DNA of 64,000 nt, taken from Gonium pectorale. Taxonomy: Eukaryota; Chlorophyta; Chlorophyceae; Chlamydomonadales; Volvocaceae. Within the stretch, counting starts at the first letter, position 1, and every line of letters starts with the position of its first letter. The position numbers and the translations under genes are program-made. The stretch covers positions 507,759 through 571,758 of the forward strand of contig LSYV01000060.1 in assembly GCA_001584585.1 (NCBI GenBank), in the 5' to 3' direction. This document shows positions 46,937-58,659 of the stretch, piece after piece. Below the pieces are notes generated by a model, which saw only the letters and a program-made list of their open reading frames with translations, searched no databases and was not told the DNA's origin.

Positions 46937-48390
46937 CGCTGCACCACGGCTACGCAGGGCAAATCAGCAGGGCCATGGATGGGTGGGTGGCGGGGCAGGG
47001 CCAGGCAGGGGAGCTGCAGCCGTGCACCGGTATGTGCAACTCGGTAGTGCTTGAACGGACCGTTGCGACGCTGTGCCAAACGGTATAGCTCACACATTGG
47101 CTGTGAGCTGCCGAGGAGCAAACCCCTCACAGGTCACAGTTGCAACTGTGATCTGTTAGGGTTTGCCCCTTGCTTGGCCTAATGTTATGTGTTGAAAAGG
47201 AAAACGCACACGACGAGCGTATAAGCGCGAAAATGATGGCGTCGTTGTAGGACCCAGATCCATAGGCAGTCGAAGGGGTGATGTCCCTGCATGTTAGTTC
47301 GGCGGCGACCACCACCGTAGCCCCCGATGCGGCCCAGAATTCTCTCTGGGGCGACCCTGTGCAATGCCGTCCTGGGATGCGCCTAGTCTAGTCTACGTGC
47401 ATCGCATGCGGGCTGGTGCATGTCTCCCGGCTCCCCGCCCACCCAGCCCCCCGACCCGCTGACTACCCTTGTCTCACCTACAAGCAATGTTATGTGTGTG
47501 TGGATGCCGGCCATCCACCGTACGTACGCAGCGAAGTACGCACAGCATGGCGCGTGCGTGGGCAGTGGATGGGCCCCTGCCTGCCCCGGGCCCCGGGGCA
47601 GGCACGCACGCGGAGGCCTCTGCAGCAGGGGCGGCCGGGCCGCTGGCAGCAGGGCGTCCACCAGGTCTCCGCCGCATGTCGAAAGTTGCCGCCGCCGCCG
47701 GCGGAGGAGGCAGCGGCGGCCTGGGACAAAGGCGTCCGGGCCGATGTTGGCGGCGGCGAGTCCAGGTCGGAAAACTCGGCAGGGCCTCGCGGGCCTGTGG
47801 CTTGCCTCAAGTAACCTGCAATAAAAAGAGAACGAGAAACGGGGAAGGCAGCTATCGAACGTTTCAGCACGAGCTGTTGCTCGGGGGGCAGTTTACCACT
47901 GCACACCTGCTGCTGTGAAGTTGTCGAACGTTTTAGCACGAGCTGTTGCTGGGGGGGGGGAGTTTACTACTGCACACTTGTTATGAAGTTGATTAGTCCG
48001 AGGGCGTGCACTATAAAATGTGCACATGACGTTGCATGTAGCCTACTGGCCTTTCAACTCTGCCTTCGTATGCACATGTCTGGTCCAAACATGCCTTCCT
48101 CGTTAGCACATCAAGCATGCGAACATGAACCCAGTCCGCTGGTTCACTGCGTGCGCGTTTTCACCCTTCCTGGTTTTTATTTTGTATGGTTTACCATGCG
48201 CCTGGTGGAGCTGCAATAACGGCGTACCTGTAAGGATTTGGCACCTTCTACGGCCGCACGACTCTCTGGGATGGCCGGGTAAGTCTTGTATCAATTGTAT
48301 GGGCGCACAAACCCAAACTGCTGAATGTGGCGTTGTTGTCAAACGACGCACACGGTTGCATACCCAGGTGGCATGTCTCGGCCTTCAGCC
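46937..48390. other. Spacer with one orphan exon-like stretch
   Basis: On the minus strand a strong acceptor (TCTTTTTATTGCAG, intron end at 47819) precedes about 60 open codons down to about 47640. No partner exon or family motif was found. AAAGAGAACSAGAAACGGGG-type sequence at 47824 recurs at 21048 inside the ATPase gene. Confidence 0.4.
47855..47990. repeat. Two-copy tandem repeat of about 68 bp
   Basis: 47855-47923 and 47924-47990 both begin TCGAACGTTT(C/T)AGCACG and end GTTG. They differ at a G-run and a few single bases. Confidence 0.8.
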
Positions 48391-48608
48391 CTGACTGTTC
48401 CAAACCAGCGCGCACTCAAAGGAATACGGCGGCATCCTGACTGTTCCAAACCCAGCGCGCACTCAAAGGAATACGGCATCCTGACTGTTCCAAACCAGCG
48501 CGCACTCAAAGGAATACGGCATCCTGACTGTTCCAAACCCAGCGCGCACTCAAAGGAATACGGCATCCTGACTGTTCCAAACCAGCGCGCACTAAAGATA
48601 ATACGGCG
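48391..48608. repeat. Five-copy 43-46 bp tandem repeat
   Basis: Units start at 48391, 48437, 48481, 48524 and 48568, each beginning CTGACTGTTCCAAACC and containing AGCGCGCACTCAAAGGAATA. The last unit is diverged. Alternate units carry an extra C (CCAGCG/CCCAGCG), a sign of pairwise expansion. Confidence 0.93.
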
Positions 48609-50365
48609 GAGTGCCGCATCCGATTCCAGGCGTGCTGCCCGTACAGCTGCTGCCCTGGCCCGCCGCGCCCACCCCCGCCCTGCCCGACCTGGCGCCCCTG
48701 TCTGGCTACCTGGGGGCGTCCGTATGGAACGTGACCAGGGACAACTCCACCTGCGGCGGACACCTGGTGATCGCCCTGCCGGCGGCGCGTGCGGGCACCG
48801 GCCTCCGTGTGCCGCCCCGTTGGCCGTGACAGCCATCCTGGGCTCTGTCCTGCTCAGGCTGCACACACGTCACGACAATGTGGGCTCCTACGGGACGGTA
48901 GGTCAAGGAACAGACCCGTGGGTCGGCCTTCATTCACCGCCATCGACTGGATTCATCGCCCGGGTGCGGCACCCACGCGACGACCCGGCGCGCCATGCCG
49001 AGTGCGCTGCTCCTCCGCCTGTGACGGCACGGCAATACGAAGGGCCCTTTCTTCGCGCTTGAGATTTCATGTTGCGGATTTGGGGTCAGGAGCAGTGTAG
49101 GAGCTGGGCGTCATTCATCATGATGCCACGTACCGGTGCACTGGCCGCGTGGCAGCGGTCCAAGCGACTTAACCCTGCCCGCTGACGTGCGGTGCGCCGT
49201 ACGGCTCTCGCCAAGGAACGTTAGCTTTGCAATTCCTCTCGTCCGGAGGTGGACCTACCTGCATACCCACCCCCAGACGCACGATGCGCGCGGCCCGGGT
49301 GGCCTGCCGGGGGACGCGCGGAAGGCTCAATGCGGTGCGGGACGAGCGGGCGGGCGTGCAGACGCGGCACGCATGCTGTTAATGCCGTGCAGAGGCAGGC
49401 AGGGCGCGCGTCCTTCGGGCATGCTGGGAAGTGGGACAGCGCGGCCGGGCTGGAGATGAGGGCTCACAAGACGACGGTTACGGAGCCTGTGAAAGGGCAA
49501 ACTAGGAGACCAACGCCGCCGCTGACGACGGCGGGGAGCTCCTGGCAAGGCTCCATCCGGGACCCCACGTGCTCCTGTAACCTGTAACCTGGAACCTGGA
49601 ACCGGCTCCTCAAGTGCCGTACCGGTACCCGTACCTCATGCACTCATGTATCACCACCAGGAGGTGAGTCCATGTAGGTCCCCGTCTGATGGCTTCGGCG
49701 GCGGGTGCAGATGTTCTTGCAGTCCCCGGTGCTGGTTGGCGTACCCGACCCCGCTTTCGACTCCAAGTCGCGTCACAACCCCTCAGTGCGTCCATGGCAA
49801 CCATAAACATGCTGGTTCAACGTCCCTGCCTTGCCCCGCCACCCATCCCTGGCCCTGCTGATTGGCCTAGCATGGCCATGACGCGGCAAGGCTACGGTAC
49901 AGCGAACCAGAGCTTGTGCTGTGCCATTCGTCGCCGGCCCGCCCAACCTGCCCAGCTCGCCCCAACAAAGGACAACACGCTGGCAACAGAGGACTCCGCA
50001 TGAAGCCGGTTGAGGCTGAATGTCCTTCCCGTGGCGGCTTGGTCTGCGTCAATAGACTGGAAAGTCAAGCCGGACATCGCCAGTTCGCCACAATGGCTCT
50101 TCCCGATTACGGCGTGGCCGGTTACGTGGTGGTTAGTACGGTCCGGTGCGCCGTCAGATCTCGGATGGGTTGACTCTGTTTTGTTACCTGTACACGGTCT
50201 CAGTAATACCAGTCGTTTACGGCTGCTTTGCTCAGTTACAGCGCGACAATCCGTTTGCAGTCAGTTCGAGCCTGACCGCTCAAAGCTCTAGCAATGTAAC
50301 AATCAATATATGATCAGCGTTGCAAAGCACATTCGAGTTAGTTTGTGTCGGGTACCGGTATAGCC
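48609..50365. other. Spacer upstream of copy B
   Basis: 48611-48829 is open and reads plausibly (SGYLGASVWNVTRDNSTCGG) but has no matching exon or recognised domain. 49850-50300 is the duplicated 5' flank of the tandem family, similar to 39290-39720. Confidence 0.4.
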
Positions 50366-53300
50366 ATGGCAAGCCTGGTGGATCGACGCGTCAGGCGCGT
50401 CGGTAACCGGCTCACCGCTCTCGGCCGTCGCGTCTGCACTCTGGGCCCTGAATCCGACCTGGAGGAGCATCAGCTCCACGCGGCCATCGAGAGCGTCGAG
50501 GTGCTCTCTGACGCCGACCGAACGATGCTTGCTGGCGACGGCCAAGCCCTGTGTGGAATGCTGCAACTCTACGCCCTAGCAGTCCGCAGGAGTCGCTTGA
50601 GCTTCACATCGGGGCTGGCGGAAGCTTACGCCGAGCTGCGCCGCGCACTGTCCCAAAGGTTCTGCGACGCCGCACCGACCGGGTCTGCCGCCGACGCCGG
50701 CCGCTGCTTGCCGCTGTTTTCCGCCCTCGTCAAGACGCACACGCTCCGCTGCTTCGCAGCCAGCATGGCGGACTCCGTGGATGCCGCGAAGAGGGACTCT
50801 CGGCGGTCCAAGGAGGCGCTGCTCCTGCTGCGGGAACAAATGGCCGTGCTGCGCAGCATCAGCAGCTCATGCCGGTACCATGCCGGGTTCTACAAGCAAA
50901 TATGTCAGCTCCGCGAGCTACTGGGGGCGGAGCTCCTGGCCAGCGGCCTGCTGGAGCACTGGGCCGGGCTGTTGCTGACCGTGACAGAGGTGCACTCCAC
51001 GGACGCTGCCCTGGCGGAGTTGAGGCACAGCGTTTACAGCGCCTTTGCCGATGTCCTACACGACTTTCGCTACTGCTCGCCGTGCGCTGCCAGCAGCCAG
51101 CTCCCCACCGGCCCCAGTCTGTCCTTCCTGCTGTCCTGCCACATCGTCAGCGCCTGCGCCGACCTGGGGTGTGGCGGTGGTGAGGGCGGCACGTACGGCA
51201 TGCCGCCTGCCTTTCGACTGCCGGAGGGGGCATCGCCCCAGTCACATATGCTGAGCACCTGCTTAAGCGCGTGGAGGGGTACCGTCCTAGTGGAGCGGCA
51301 GCGGCTCCTGGCGGCGTTGGAGACGGAGGCGCCAGCTGCTGCCAGGCTGGCAGGCTGCCCCCTGCGCGCCCTCTACCGGCGGGAGCTCAGCCTGCTGCAG
51401 CAGCGAAAGGATGGAGAGCAGCAGGCGCTGCCGCAGCAGGCAACGAAGGAGCTGGAGGCGGCGCGGCAGCGGCTGGAGCTGTCCGCCACCCCGCCCCTCA
51501 ACACGACCGCGACCTTTGAGCTGTGCATGCGCCTGGCGGAGGCGGCCATGGCGGCAGCAGCAGGGGCCCCGAAAACGGCTGCGGGTTCAGGCCCGTCCGG
51601 CAGCGGCAGCAGCCACGGTCAGGCTGCAGCTTGCGGGCTGTCCGCCAAGGAGGCGCTGCAACTCGCTGTGGAGTCGCTGCGGTGCGGTCGGGCGGTGTTG
51701 GCGGGCAATGAGGCGCTGCGGGAGCCACACCTGCCGCCGGCCCTTGCCGCCCGCCTTGGTCGGTGGTGGGAGCTGTATGCTGCGGCCGTCACGGCAGCTG
51801 CGTGCCACGAGCTATCAGCCATGGATGCCGCCGTTCACATCTCTGAACACTTCGCGCGCCTTGCTGCGCACCCGGGTAGGTACGGCCGACGGTTGGGCAA
51901 ACGACTTTGCGCTGCATGTTGTGCATGTTGGGCCACATTAGAAGCCGCTGTAAGCCGTTGCGAGCGTCGTCAGTCCGTAGCGCCCCATCGCATCAGCACC
52001 AGAGCTGCGCAGCTTGCACCCGTGTTTCCCCAACGCCGCATCAACTCCTAAGCTGCTTCCTGCTTCCTGCGTTTCTCCGCCGATTGCATCCATGAAGTCT
52101 TAATGTGCCTTGTGGCTCACAACGTTAAGTCCCGCTTGCGGTTGGTTAGCCTCACTTGGCACGGTAGGCTAGGTACGCTGGGTGAAGAAGCGTGCATGGT
52201 GTCAGTCCGTAGCATCCCTGACGCATTAAAAGCTGCACGCAACGGCGCCAAATCTACCCCAACTATGTTCTTGTCAAGTGTTTCCCCAACGCCACATCCA
52301 CTGGCTGCTCTGTCCATCCCTCCGCTGCAGGCCCCGTCGCCCAGCTCAGCGCCGATGTGGCTGCCGCCCTGAGGGGCGGCTGCCTGCGCTGCCTCACCTC
52401 CCTCTTCCCGGTGGCGCTGCGGCCCGGGTCCGAGTCGGTGCTGGAAGCCTACACCCGAACCTTCACGATCTACGGGGACACCTGGATCCAGCTGCTGGCG
52501 TTTGGCGAGACTACGGAGGCCGTGTCACTGGTGGCGGCGGCCGCAGAGGCACTGGCGGAGCATTCTGCGGCCCTCACGCAGCCCCATGCCGTCGGCGCCA
52601 CAGAGTCGTTTTCTGGAGCGACCCAGGCGTGCCACTTTGCGTCCACCTTGTTTGGGTCGATGCTCCTGACCAAGCTGTGGCAGTCGGGCCCCTTCCTGCT
52701 GTCGTTCCCCAGCGGCGCCGCTGGTGGGGGCGACGCGGTGGGCGCCCCGGGTGCAGCAGCCGGGTACCTCCCCAGCGGCGACGGCGCCGAGCAGCTTGCC
52801 GCCGTCGCCTCGGTGGTGGTGGCCCGCCTGCTGCCCGAGATGGCGCGGCTGCTGCAGGGGCTGCTGCAGCAGCTGCACGCCGGGGCGCTGGATGACAGGC
52901 AGCTCGGTAGTATGCGGGGCCTGCTGATGGACCTCCTGCGCATGGTGCCATGGCCGGCCGTGGGGCTGGCCCGGTCCAGCGGCGCTCTGGGCGAGGCACG
53001 TCAGTCGGCCGACGGTGGCGGCGGAAGCAATGACGACAGGGCTGGCAGCGGCGGGGAAAGCAGCGAGCGCAGCGGAGGCGACAACGGCAGTGGCGGAGGA
53101 GACGACAGTGCCGCGGCGTCCTGGCGGCAGCTGCTGCTGGTGGAGGTGCGGCTGCCGGCGCTGCTGGGTGCGGCGCTGCGGCTGCTGGAGCAAGTAGAAG
53201 AGGCTATGAAGGAGAGCGAAGGAGCCGAGTGGCGGGCCAAGCCTCTGCGGAGCGAACCCATTGGAGAAGGCTTGGGACAGGCACTGGCGGCGCTCGCGGC

Positions 53301-53583
53301 TTGGGCGCCGGCCGAGCTAGCGCGGGTGGTGGCTGCGGCCGACCGGGCTGTGGCAGGGGGCCGCAGCGGGGCCCTGCCCACGACCGCGCTGTTTCGGTCG
53401 GTGCTAGGGCGGGGCGGCTGCCGACCGGCGCCGGAGCTCCTGGAGGTGGTGGAGGCGGCATGCGGAGGGGCAGGGCAGCAGCGGGTGCCCACCTTCCTGC
53501 CGCCCGAGGAATGGGAGCGCCTGCTGCAGTGGAGCGGCCTGCTGCTGCCGCCCGTGCGGGCCCGGGGGCTGGTCAGTGGCTAG
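50366..53583 (+). CDS. Tandem family copy B, unknown function (intact, 920 aa)
   Basis: This is the best reference copy of the family. Exons 50366-51875 and 52331-53583 join in phase 1 (HPG/PVAQL), with a GT-AG intron of 455 bp. It starts MASLVDRRVRRVGNRLTALG. SCHIVSACADL is at 257-267, followed by GCGGGEGGTYGMPPAFRLP. The second exon has ALRPGSESVL, YGDTWIQLLAFGET, VVVARLLPEMARLLQGLLQQ, a Gly/Ser-rich linker, WRQLLLVEVRLPALLGAALR and GALPTTALFRSVLGRGGCRP, and ends FLPPEEWERLLQWSGLLL. It is very close to copy A at the base level, so the A/B duplication is recent. No catalytic motif is visible; a helical scaffold role is only a guess. The intron itself contains a duplicated GTCAGTCCGTAGC segment. 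Confidence 0.82.
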
Positions 53584-55649
53584 CGCTGGCGTCCCTCGGT
53601 TGCTGTTGGTGCAAGATTACTCAGTCTGAATCAGTGGGAATCAACAATCTTGTGCCAAGGTGAACCTAGCACATCTTTGGGGGGAGGGCATTCGGTTGCT
53701 GGGGTACCATAGTCAAGGGAATTGGCGGGAGGTCCCCTTGGCCTGGATGTTAGGGAACGGCGGCACCAAGGACCGGCTGGTTCCTTCCATGCACAGGGGC
53801 TGTTACTTGTATATGGCGTTCTCCACGGCTTTCGCGTGCAGTCTCGTGCCATACCGCCCATGTGACAGCGTATCCGTGCAGAGTTGGCTTCGGGATCTGA
53901 GCGTTTGCGTTCATGAGTCTTCGCAAATGGATGCAGCTGCGGTGTGTGCGGCACGATGCAGCAGCTCCTGTTGCCCACGACGACAGCTGCTGCCGATGGA
54001 TCTTCAGGGCTTGCAGCATGGTCGGCTGCACGCACAGTACGTCGGGTCCTAGGGGGAGCTTCGCCGGCCGCTGGGCCGTGTCGTGTGGCTTGCATGGCAG
54101 GTGGGGTGCTCATTTCGGGATTGCTGTGACTCCCGGCTCCTGAAGCAGAGGCTCTGCAGGAAAGGCTCTTCAATGCGGGGGCCCTGCCTTCCGAACTCAA
54201 GGCCCCGCTCCCCTGGCCTCCTCTACCTCTAGTTCTCGCGGCTGCTGGGCTTCAGCAGGACGACGGGACGTGTCAGCAGCACCGGTGCCGTTATACATAT
54301 GGGCTCAAGGTGAGGCTGACGCTGTTCAGGTCCGTGCTCTGGTTTGGCGTACCGATTCCTCGGCTTGCCTACTCAGGCGTCTCTAATGCACGTGGCCGTT
54401 ATGACTGTTTGGCATTGCGCAGTGCCGTGACGCCTCGTGCGGTGCATGGGGGTTAGGGCTTAAAGCCTAAACCCTGCGGTGCAATGAACAGCAAGCGAGC
54501 AAAGGGCAAGCCGAGCAAAGCGCTTGGTCGGCAACTGTGCTGTCTAAGCTCCTTGCAGATTCATGCTTCGCGTAGTATAGCCTGGCAGTGGCAGTGGTCC
54601 TGGCCGTAAAGATGGTGCGCAACCTGGATAGTACGGTGGGTCAGCTCTAATGTGCCGTGAGATGTGGGTGTACAGGTCGTTGGCTCACTTGTTGCAAGCG
54701 GCTACCGCTGTTGGTACGGTATTGCGTTGCACCTAGGCGTGCCCGCTGATGCTTCTTCTATTGGGGCCCTCTGTCGTCTGCGAGGGCTTTGCACTGGCCG
54801 GGACTGTGGAGCGTGCTTGCAGGCTGTTGCTGTTGAAGGGCGCCCATACATGGGGCCGCCTGCTCCACACGGCACCGCATTGTGCTATGGAAACCGGAAA
54901 GCTGCGAAGTGAGAGCCCATCTCTGCGGACATACACGCCGAAAGGTGCGAGGTAACCGGTAGGATGGAGCTGGTGCAAGGAAAGGCGGGTTCATGCAAGG
55001 CAGTACACCGGCTCCCTCGTCCCGCTCTTGGCACGGTGTGGGGGCTGCCCCGATCACGTACCGGACGTGTAGAACATCGGGCCTCACCATACGGTTTCGA
55101 CGCCATCATCATCGTTACCTTCCCCGTTTGCCGTGTTTGCATTTCCCTGCTGGCATCTGATTCGATGTACGTGGCATAACAAACAGCGGCGACGGCGGGA
55201 GCATCTCCCCTAGCGGCCTTAACTGCACGGCTGGTTGGGTGTCCGTGCAAGAATGTAATGCTGCCAGCCTGCCACCGATGAAGTGCCAATCGCACCGCCA
55301 GGAGGTCGCACAAGAGACAGCCGCGCAGATCGGCGCGCAACTAACCGCACAACCCGCATGCTCGTACCCCCGTACCTCCCGTACAAATCGAGCGCACGCT
55401 GCTCGCTAACATCGGCATCGACGCTTTGCACCTACACCGGATACTGGACGCACTTTGTGAACTGCCGATGTATAACTGTCTTTAATCATTGGCAGTGAAG
55501 AAGTTGGAGTGAGCTTGCGGTCACCGATTGGAGGTCAGCAGCCAATTGCGAGGGACCGAGCACGCCCGGCACAGGCAGTCGGGGGCCTTTCACTCGCTGC
55601 ACGCCTCGTATTTCGCAGCAGCAGTAAAGGCATCGCCGGTTAGGAGCCC
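53584..55649. other. Duplicated 3' flank of copy B and spacer
   Basis: 53690-54180 matches the 3' flank of copy A (43000-43480). Weaker matches continue: the CGTGCTTGCAGGCTGTTG near 54813 resembles 43784. 54448-54472 holds an imperfect palindrome around GGGCTTAAAGCC. No gene is supported. Confidence 0.55.
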
Positions 55650-56499
55650 ATGTCCTCGGACCCGGCGGGAGGCTTCCTGGTCCCGGTGGAGGTCCGGCCC
55701 TGCATCGACGACCCCGCCAAGGGTCACGGCGTGTTCTCGCTGGCTCCCGTGACGGCGGACACCATTGTCTGGCGGCCCGGCCTGGTGCGCAAGCTGACCC
55801 CCGAAGACGCTGCGCAGCACCTACAGCAGCTCCCCCACGATGAGGCCCACACGTTCCTGCGCCAGGCGAGTCACCCATGCGTGCGTCCGTCGGTGTATGT
55901 AGTGGGATGTTAGCTAGCTGAAGCTGTTGATGGACGGCTGGCAACGGAACAAAGGGAAAGAGCACGTGGCGTGCGGCTGCCCCGCCAAGGCTGCCGTTGG
56001 GACTGGGCGCTGGATTGCGAGACAATCTGCTGCTACGAACAAACGGAGATGTTGCGCAGCCAGCCGGCCGGCCCCAGTGCGCAGAGGATCAGCCCAAGCT
56101 GAAAGGTCTCCGTGTCAAGACTCGCATGGTCTCGCGCCTTCACCCTTTTTGCTTGCTTCGGGCCGCAGTATCCCGGCATACCCCAAACCGCCAACCCGGG
56201 CCATGCCCCGCGCCGCCACCCCCGCTGCCCCTTACCACTCCACTCGCCAGGCGTTTGTGACGGCCGAGGACCCCGGCAGCCTGTGCGTCAACCCCACCGA
56301 CCTGGGTCGCTTCGTCAACCACAGCGGCAGCCCCAACCTGGGTGCCGGGCTCAGCGGCGGCACGGCCACGCGCGCCATCGCGGCGGGCGAGGAGCTCACT
56401 TGCGACTACCGCGCCCTCGCGTGCCCCGACTGGTACCAGGCGCTGTGCCAACAGTACGGCGTGCTGTCCACCGGGGACGTTGCGGCGCGGTGCCCCTAG
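55650..56499 (+). CDS. Small single-domain SET protein (154 aa)
   Basis: Predicted SET-domain protein, a fold normally used for lysine methylation with S-adenosylmethionine. Exons 55650-55865 and 56251-56499 join in phase 0; the donor is GC (CAG|GCGAGT) and the acceptor CGCCAG. The first exon has KGHGVFSLAPV, the GxG entry of SET domains. The second has RFVNHSGSPNLG, matching the NHSxxPN motif, then AIAAGEELTCDYR, matching GEELxxDY with its tyrosine. There is no pre-SET or cysteine-rich post-SET module, and the protein is short for the family. The target is unknown. It lies between tandem copies B and D, unrelated to them. Confidence 0.82.
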
Positions 56500-56850
56500 C
56501 CGAGCGTGGTACGGTGAATACGGATGACTGTGTACGGCGTGCTGGCTGGAGCATTGGGGATGTACGTGTTGTAGAGCATGCGTGACAGCGTGCTCGTTGG
56601 TTGGTGCATGGGATGTGTTTACTGCAACCGCTTCGGCTCTGTGGATGTCTTGCACACGCGGTGCAGCCGCCAAGGCGTAGCTCCCAAACCCAGCAAGCTG
56701 TTCTCGCCGTCAAGCGTTGTGTTACCGTACTGCCTCCTCATGAGCGCCCTCCTGGCAGCTGCGGCTTTGCTCTTGTGGCGGCGCTGCGTGCAACCCTGAA
56801 CTGGACTTCGCGGTCCTTGGGCGGCCTTGAAGGCGGAACCGGCGGAACTG
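56500..56850. other. SET gene 3' flank
   Basis: No gene seen. It should hold the SET 3' untranslated region. A short frame with a hydrophobic end (VLPYCLLMSALLAAAALLLW, plus strand, ending 56799) is open but has no supporting context. Confidence 0.4.
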
Positions 56851-57484
56851 GTGGTGCTGGATGGCTGCGGCGTCAGGAGGCGCCACAGGAAAGTGCCTCG
56901 CCGCCGTGGCCTTCGTGATGGCGGCCCGCCTGCTGCCGAAGCTGGCGCGGCTGCTGCAGGGGCTGCTGCAAGGTGGGCCAGCTCGGGCAGCTGGAGGAAG
57001 CCGCGGGCCAACCTCCCCCGGACCCCGGCTGGATGCAGTGCCAAAGCCGAACGTTGCGTTCTCCTAACTGCGGTGTTGCAGCGCGTTGGGGGAGGTCTTC
57101 CGGATGGCGGAGGCGGGGGCGTCGACAGCGACGGTGGCGGCAGGGTCCCGGCGGTAGCTGCGGTGCATAGGGCTGCGCTGCCGGGCTGCTGGGCGAGGAA
57201 CAACGTGGCCGTTGGCGGAGGGGTGTCCTCTTACTAGCACACGCCTGTGCACAGCTTTGCTTTAAAGCTCTATCGGTCCAGACGGCCTGGGCTCCGGCCG
57301 AGCTGGCGCGGGTGGTGGTGGCGGCCAACTAGGCCTTGGCGGCGGGGTGCAGCGGCTGCAGCGGGGCCCTGCCAGCCACCCCACTGCTGCGATCGGTGCC
57401 GGGCCGAGGCGGCTGCTGCAGGCCGGCGACGGAGCTCCTGGACGCGGCGGAGGCGGCGTGTGGAGGGGCGGGGCCACGAGAGTA
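56851..57484 (+). pseudogene. Decayed fourth copy (D) of the tandem family
   Basis: Fragments of family exon 2 appear in order. 56880-56975 reads close to LAAVAFVMAARLLPKLARLL, the counterpart of the VVVARLLPEMARLL block. 57145-57200 resembles the WRQLLLVEVRLPALLG segment at the base level but with stops. 57283-57484 has AWAPAELARVVVAAN, then an in-frame TAG, then GALPATPLLRS and ATELLDAAEAACGGAG. Intervening parts and all of exon 1 are missing. It lies 1.2 kb before copy C. Confidence 0.8.
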
Positions 57485-58659
57485 AGGTGGGGCAAGCCTC
57501 CTTCCGCCCTGCTGGGCCATGCCTTAAGGCTGGCGTTGGTCTTTAAAGGCGTTGCGCGATGCATACACTGCGGCGGTGGCCTCATCAATCGGCATCGGGG
57601 AGCGGTTACGGCAAGGGCTGGGCGCGCAGCTGGCGGCTCGGCGGAGGTGGGTTATCGGGCAGCGCTCTCCTCCCCCAATTGTGCCGTGTGCTCGCCACCA
57701 TCATCCCAGTATCTGTCTATCCCCCTTCCCGCTGTATCACTGACAGTTTCGGAAGTAAACTTCGTGTTATGTTACATTCCGCCCTAGCGGCGGGTGTCCT
57801 CACGAGCTATGAGGTCCAGGCCACAAAACCCTATGCAAGGGCCAAGGGGCCTAGTCGGCATTTAAGAAGGCGGCGCCTGTGTTTGCGGAAAGCTGATCTT
57901 GTGGGCTCGAGGACGCGTCCTGGAGATGGTATGCGCTTCAAGTCAGTCCTGTGCGCCTGCCCGGCCTGCACGATTGGTCGGGGCCCCTTTCCCTGTGGGT
58001 TATTTCTTGCTTGGTGTAAGCTTGTGGCAACTGTCGGGACCATTTGGTGCACGTATCCGTTTTAATCGCCACCTGTCTTTGCGAGATGCGTTTGCTTGGT
58101 TTGCTGACAATATTGCCATGCTTCTAAATTGCAAGTAACGTTCGGTCGTGTATGTACCGTTAGGATACGATCGCCACATACTGTGCGCCCGTACTGTGCG
58201 GTCCGGGTGCGAAACCGGAACCACGCAGTACAGGTCTATGCTGCCCATGTGTGCTTGGGCTAAGGCTTGTACCCTCATTTTTGCACAATGCATCGGCCTT
58301 CCACAACCTGTGCTTGTCTCCTCCTGCAACGCTGTTCTGGGACCATGACCTCATAACCAGTGTGCGGGGCCTTGCATTTACATGGCAAATACATGATGGA
58401 ATAGCTCGAGAGTCATAGCAGGGCAAGCAGCGCCACTCCGGCTAGGGTGGGTTTGTACGGCGTGTCTGTACGGCAAATTCCAAACTAGCTGCTTAGCAAG
58501 CTTCGTACATTCCAAGCAGTTCGTTTGGCTGCTTCGCACTCTGCCAAGCTGGACCCTGGAATGACCGCGCTATTGGGGATATCCTTAAGCACGTCCTGAT
58601 TAGCAACACCTTTGCATGAATTTACAAGTCGCTGCATCGTTGAACCAACAGAAGCGGTT
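57485..58659. other. Spacer upstream of copy C
   Basis: No gene supported. It should hold the copy C promoter. It lacks the clear similarity that links the A and B upstream flanks. Confidence 0.4.

Noticed and set aside
54448..54472. TTAGGG-like telomeric repeat
   Set aside because: Only one partial unit is present; it is part of a small palindrome, not a telomere or interstitial array.
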